64,000 nt of DNA, taken from positions 1,177,501 through 1,241,500 of the forward strand of contig NZ_CP115484.1 in NCBI RefSeq assembly GCF_027627475.1. The letters run 5' to 3'. A model generated the notes under the pieces. That model ran no database searches and was not told the origin of the DNA. It saw nothing but the letters and a program-made list of their open reading frames with translations. Position numbers and translations under genes: made by a program. Shown piece after piece: positions 59,819 to 64,000 of the stretch (positions within the stretch are counted from its first letter, which is position 1; the number at the start of each line of letters is the position of its first letter). The DNA comes from Paenibacillus sp. SYP-B4298. GTDB lineage: Bacteria > Bacillota > Bacilli > Paenibacillales > Paenibacillaceae.

Positions 59819-61438
59819 CTACACGGGCAAGCTGTCGCGATATTCCTGCGGCGTCATGTCATAGAACTTCTTGAATACGCGAATGAAGTAGGCCGTGTTG
59901 TTGTAGCCGATCAACTCGGCGATCTCGAATACCTTCGCAGCAGAGGTTCGCAGGAAGAAGGCAGCCTTCTCCATCCGCAAGCGATACACATAAGCGGTTA
60001 GCGCCTCGCCTGTCTCGGCCTTATACACCTTGGACAGATAGACCGGATGCAGATGCACATGATCGGCGATGGCAGGCAACGAGACATCGCCAGCGAGATT
60101 GCGGTCGACGAAGCTCTTGACACTGCGGACGATCGTGCTATGGTTGTCCTTCAGCTCTTGCTCGGCGTCTTGCTGGATATGGTGGAGGGTGCGGATCGAC
60201 CAGTCCAGCAGTTGCTGTGCCGTTGTGTAGCTGGGCGTCTGGAAGTAGCGGTAGGACTCGCCTGGGAGCACTGCGGACAATTGCTTGCCGTTTTTATGAA
60301 TGATGTAGGCGAACACGCCAGCCAGCACATGGTAGACTTCAATCATCTGCTCGGCAATATCATGATGCTCGTTCGAATGCAGCAATTCCTCGAAGATGTG
60401 CCGGATTTTTTTCTCCACATCGTCAAAGCGGCCCGCATCGAGCAGGCTCAGCAGCGTTGGCGGCTCATAGAGCGAGCGAATGGTATGTGTCGGCTCGTCC
60501 TCCGGCTCATCGGAGGCTGTCACGAACAAGCCTTGCCCCTGTCCCATTTTTTTGCGCATCGACCAGACCGCACGATCGTAGACCTCCCGAATCTGATGGG
60601 GGAATCGCCCCCAGCTCCCCACCATCACCGAGATGGCTCCCTTCAGATAGAGCTGGACATTGGTCTGGATCTGGGCAGCATATTGCTCCAGCAGCGTCTT
60701 CGTAGGATTGCCCTTGCCAGTAGGTCGCGCCAGCACGATGATGTAATCATGAGCATCCCGCGTGTGCCAGGTATGGAAATGCGGCTGCATCACCTCGCAT
60801 ACAATATTGCAGATGGCATATTCCATCAGCGCCATGTCCTTGTCAGCCATCTCGGATAGATGCTCCTCCATACGGATCATGAGCATGCCGAATGAATCGC
60901 CTTCGGCATAAGGCAGCTCCAGCAGCCTCAGCTTGTCCGCGAGGGCGGACTCGGAATAGGTTTTGCCCGTTAGCAGCTTGTTCAACATCGTAGAGCGAAG
61001 CAACGGCAGGTTTTCCTGCAGCGTGTACATCGCCTTCTGATAGGAGGCCGCCGTCTCCCACTTCTCCTGAATGCGCCTGACGAGGCGTGTAATCGAATCG
61101 ATCACATCCTCATCGCGAACCGGCTTGAGCAGATACTCAAAGGTCCCCTGGGTGATGGCCTGCTTCGCATACTCGAAGTCTGCATAGCCCGAGAGCAGGA
61201 TCGTCTGCACATGCGGCCATCGCTCGCGAATCGCGGTAATCAGGTTAATCCCGGACATGCCGGGCATTCGTATATCTGTCATGACGATGTCGATCGCATG
61301 GTTCTCCATCACCTGCAGCGCCATCGTCCCGGACAGCGCCTCATGGACAGCGCCGATCCCGCATTCCTCCCACGGAATCGTCTCGGCCAGTGTCTCCACG
61401 ACAGAGCGTTCATCGTCAACGATTAATAATTGCAGCAT
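59819..61438 (-). CDS. YesN-type response regulator with AraC domain
   Basis: 539 residues from ATG 61438; AGGTGA lies 5 bp upstream. The GTG at 61447 is only 3 bp from AAGGAG. The receiver domain has DDE at 8-10, phosphoacceptor D55 in IVMTDIRMPGMSG, and K in YLLKPVR. The C-terminal AraC domain ends LPAIADHVHLHPVYLSKVYK ... IAELIGYNNTAYFIRVFKKF. It is placed directly after its kinase gene and probably activates the flanking binding-protein and permease genes. Confidence 0.93.
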   Translation of the reverse strand: MLQLLIVDDERSVVETLAETIPWEECGIGAVHEALSGTMALQVMENHAIDIVMTDIRMPGMSGINLITAIRERWPHVQTILLSGYADFEYAKQAITQGTFEYLLKPVRDEDVIDSITRLVRRIQEKWETAASYQKAMYTLQENLPLLRSTMLNKLLTGKTYSESALADKLRLLELPYAEGDSFGMLMIRMEEHLSEMADKDMALMEYAICNIVCEVMQPHFHTWHTRDAHDYIIVLARPTGKGNPTKTLLEQYAAQIQTNVQLYLKGAISVMVGSWGRFPHQIREVYDRAVWSMRKKMGQGQGLFVTASDEPEDEPTHTIRSLYEPPTLLSLLDAGRFDDVEKKIRHIFEELLHSNEHHDIAEQMIEVYHVLAGVFAYIIHKNGKQLSAVLPGESYRYFQTPSYTTAQQLLDWSIRTLHHIQQDAEQELKDNHSTIVRSVKSFVDRNLAGDVSLPAIADHVHLHPVYLSKVYKAETGEALTAYVYRLRMEKAAFFLRTSAAKVFEIAELIGYNNTAYFIRVFKKFYDMTPQEYRDSLPV

Positions 61439-61447
61439 TTCATTCAC

Positions 61448-63160
61448 CTACTCCTTGGTATTGTCTTGCCATGTGACGGCGACTTTGACGCCGCCCAGCG
61501 AGGACTGGCTATACACAAGACCCGATTCCTCGCCAAACAGATAGCTCATCCGTTGATGGACATTCCAGGTTCCGCAGCCCATATTCTCATCCAGAGGCTT
61601 GCGCAGATTGAACCTCATCTGCTCCAGTTGCTCCCGGGACATGCCGACACCGCTATCCTCGATATAGATCGTATAGCTGTTGTCCTGGCACTCCGCATAG
61701 ATTCGGAGCTGGCCGTCCTCCTCCTTCGGCTCCAGGCCATGCAGGATCGCATTCTCTACGATCGGCTGCAGGGTGAGCCGTGGAATCGTCTTATCCAATA
61801 GCTCATCGGGAACCTCAATCGAGAAATTCAACCGCTCCAGGCGAAGCGACTGAATCTCCAGATAATTCGTGATCAGCTTCAGCTCCTCGCGCACCGTCGC
61901 ACAATCATTCTCCGATCGCGTAATATAGCGGAAATATTCGCCCAGATTCAGTGCCATGGCGACGACCGCCTGCTCATTTTTCAAGCGGGCCATATTTTTA
62001 ATATAGAACAGACAGTTATAGAGAAAATGCGGATTAATCTGCGATTGCAACTGCTTCAGCGTCGCCTCGCGTCGCCTTAGCTTCTCCTCGTATACATTCT
62101 CGATCAGCTCCTGGATGCGCTGAGCCATGATGTTGAAGCGGACGAACACCAGATTGAACTCCTTGCTCGCCGAATAGTTCAGGCGCACGGAGAAATCTCC
62201 TGTAGACAGGCGGTTGGTTCCCCGTACAAGCTGCAGCAGCGGAAGCTGGACGCTGCGATACAGCGCGAACAGCACAATCGCACTCATGACGACGAGAACA
62301 GCGACAGACGCATAGAACAGATTGCGACTGCTCGTAATCGGCTTGAGTATCTGCTGCATCGGCACATAGTCCACATAATACCAATCCAGGCTGCCTGACT
62401 TGATATAGGATACGAAGTATTCCGTCGAGCCCACCTTGGCGCGGAAGCCGCCCTTGTCGTCCAACCGCTCCAGCTGCAGTTGCTCGGTTAACCGGGTGGT
62501 CAACGCCGCATCGGCCGTGCTGTTGCTGATTAACCCAAGCTTCGGATGAAATAGAAAAGGGTCGCCGTTATTGTTCAGCTTGTTCTGATCAAGCAGCGTC
62601 GTCAGATGCTTCACCGGAAAGCTGATGCGAGTAATGAGACGAGCCTTGGTCGGGTCGCTCATCGCTGTTGTTGGCTCAGTAGTGTACCAGACGAAGCTGT
62701 CATCGTCATAGAACCATGACTTGGAGAACGGCTGGATGAACTCGTCGTCCCGGTAGGGGATAGACGTGTAATAATCGTTGGAGAGCACTTTATTCATCCG
62801 CGGAAAAAACAACGTGATTGTAGAATGCCACTTGCTGGCTGCATTGTACAGGTTCATCTTTTCCAATATGGCGCTGCTTAACCGGGCACGCTCATACGCA
62901 CTATCCTTGTAATCAGGGCGTTGATATTCCTGAATGCTGGAATCCTGCCCGATCGTCATGCCATAGAGCGACAGTTGATACAGATTCGACTCCACCGACT
63001 CAGAGAAGGTCAGGAGGCGATTCGTCGTATTGGTCTGAATCTCCTGCTCGATGACACGGACACTCTCCAGGTTGGAGTAGGTGTACAGAGACAGCACGAA
63101 CAGAAGCAGCAGCACGAACAACAGCGAAATTTTCGTAAACACATTGAGGCGGGTAAGCAC
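61448..63160 (-). CDS. YesM-type sensor histidine kinase
   Basis: 570 residues. Membrane segment 1 lies at about 9-28, the extracellular sensor at 30-275, segment 2 at about 283-305, HAMP at 305-360. LKQLQSQINPHFLYNC carries the phosphorylated H near 378. LTLQPIVENAILHGL is the N box and EDSGVGMS the G box. The stop lies 9 bp before the regulator start, so the pair is one operon. It is divergent from the permease gene at 63307 and shares its 146-bp promoter region. Confidence 0.93.
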   Translation of the reverse strand: MLTRLNVFTKISLLFVLLLLFVLSLYTYSNLESVRVIEQEIQTNTTNRLLTFSESVESNLYQLSLYGMTIGQDSSIQEYQRPDYKDSAYERARLSSAILEKMNLYNAASKWHSTITLFFPRMNKVLSNDYYTSIPYRDDEFIQPFSKSWFYDDDSFVWYTTEPTTAMSDPTKARLITRISFPVKHLTTLLDQNKLNNNGDPFLFHPKLGLISNSTADAALTTRLTEQLQLERLDDKGGFRAKVGSTEYFVSYIKSGSLDWYYVDYVPMQQILKPITSSRNLFYASVAVLVVMSAIVLFALYRSVQLPLLQLVRGTNRLSTGDFSVRLNYSASKEFNLVFVRFNIMAQRIQELIENVYEEKLRRREATLKQLQSQINPHFLYNCLFYIKNMARLKNEQAVVAMALNLGEYFRYITRSENDCATVREELKLITNYLEIQSLRLERLNFSIEVPDELLDKTIPRLTLQPIVENAILHGLEPKEEDGQLRIYAECQDNSYTIYIEDSGVGMSREQLEQMRFNLRKPLDENMGCGTWNVHQRMSYLFGEESGLVYSQSSLGGVKVAVTWQDNTKE

Positions 63161-63306
63161 AGTGAAACCTCCGAATCTCGTTAAAATATCAATATCGTTG
63201 TTGCAATATTAGGATATAGATCGCTAATCGCCGTTGATATAATCATACTATACAAGGTCTGAACGGCCTAGAAAAGACAAAATTCAAGGACATGGAGGAT
63301 GTTGGG

Positions 63307-64000
63307 GTGAAAGGTCATAGTGTAGAACAAAAGAGCAACCCTAGACGATCTCTTGCTGCCAAACAGCGCTGGAACATTCGTCGCAACTGGCCGTTGCACA
63401 TGATGCTTATTCCGGCAGTCGTACTGGCGATTGTGTTTCAGTATGTGCCGATGGCTGGTATCGTCATTGCTTTTCAGGATTTCAAGCCGTATCTAGGCTT
63501 CACGGGGTCCAAATGGGTGGGACTGGACAACTTCCGTTTCTTGTTTCTGTACCCGGATGTAGGTCAGGTGATCTGGAATACACTCGTCATTGCAGGCTTC
63601 AAAATTGTAGCCGGGCTGGTCGCGCCATTAACCTTTGCCGTGCTGCTCAATGAGGTGCGTCTGATGGTATTCAAGCGTGTAACCCAGACGCTGGTGTACC
63701 TGCCTCACTTTATGTCATGGGTTATTCTCGGGGGCATCCTGCTCGATATTCTCTCTCCGCAGGGCGGCCTGGTCAATCAGCTCATCGTGGCGTTTGGCGG
63801 ACAACCGATCTTCTTCCTCGGTGACGGAACCTGGTTCCGGGTGACGCTGATTGTCAGCGACGTGTGGAAGGAATTCGGCTTCGGAACGATCGTGTTCCTG
63901 GCTTCCCTGTCTGCCATCAATCCGGCGCTGTATGAAGCGGCTGAGGTGGACGGCGCTAATCGCTTGAAGCAGACACTGCACATCACACTGCCGGCGCTCA
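63307..64000 (+). CDS. Sugar ABC transporter permease, LplB-like, 3' end cut by window
   Basis: The open frame runs from GTG 63307 past the window end; GGAGG (63294-63298) lies 8 bp upstream. About 231 residues are visible. A charged N-terminal tail is followed by MLIPAVVLAIVFQYVPMAGI, VIAFQDFKPYLGF, TLVYLPHFMSWVILGGILLD and the EAA loop LYEAAEVDGANRLKQTLHIT. This is the LplB/YtcP-type first permease; a second permease should follow outside the window. Its partner binding protein is probably that at 58017. Confidence 0.92.
   Translation, partial: MKGHSVEQKSNPRRSLAAKQRWNIRRNWPLHMMLIPAVVLAIVFQYVPMAGIVIAFQDFKPYLGFTGSKWVGLDNFRFLFLYPDVGQVIWNTLVIAGFKIVAGLVAPLTFAVLLNEVRLMVFKRVTQTLVYLPHFMSWVILGGILLDILSPQGGLVNQLIVAFGGQPIFFLGDGTWFRVTLIVSDVWKEFGFGTIVFLASLSAINPALYEAAEVDGANRLKQTLHITLPAL

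Overview
The window looks like a chromosomal segment of a Paenibacillus-type member of the Bacillales. The reasons are Gram-positive Shine-Dalgarno sites (AAGGAGG-like), frequent TTG and GTG starts, SLH-anchored and lipoprotein exports, YesM/YesN-type sensor kinase and AraC-type regulator pairs beside sugar ABC transporters, CcpA cre-like sites, many secreted plant-polysaccharide enzymes, and a large NRPS locus. Species assignment is inference; no 16S gene is present.

Layout. 1-5.9 kb: end of a DUF4317 gene, then a leftward GH43 glycosidase and multidomain CE1-type esterase, with a divergent LacI regulator. 6.0-11.6 kb: a small membrane protein, tRNA-Ala(GGC), and an islet carrying a TetR regulator and an SDR/alpha-beta-hydrolase fusion. 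The islet is bounded by partial copies of the tRNA and a small repeat; an Rpn-family nuclease follows. 11.7-16.6 kb: an SLH-anchored modular esterase, an unknown gene, and transposase and MarR remnants.

16.8-30.1 kb: a coherent carbohydrate locus: YesM/YesN two-component system, lipoprotein plus two permeases, a 1705-residue beta-helix protein that ends in a degenerate dockerin, and a cohesin-SLH protein that could hold it on the wall. 30.3-35.1 kb: an XRE regulator and an AT-rich secreted protein, an IS5-type remnant and a GH5-CBMX2-CBM3 cellulase. 35.4-40.4 kb: a membrane zinc-ribbon protein, monoacylglycerol-lipase-like hydrolase, MarR regulator, a second Rpn paralogue, an HNH nuclease, and an XRE/membrane-protein pair.

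40.6-53.7 kb: a three-gene NRPS operon. A 2914-residue NRPS (half C-A-T-E-C-A-T-C), a GT17-like glycosyltransferase, and a 1131-residue NRPS (A-T-degenerate C) are tightly coupled. No thioesterase is present. The expected product is a short, mostly aliphatic peptide with one D-residue, possibly glycosylated.

53.9-64 kb: two HesB-fold proteins, an MFS exporter with its TetR regulator, a GH16 lichenase with a cre site, and a second sugar-uptake system. In that system the lipoprotein gene and the permease gene (cut by the window end) flank a leftward YesM/YesN pair. Much of the window therefore serves sensing, degradation and uptake of plant polysaccharides, with the NRPS operon as the main specialised-metabolism element.
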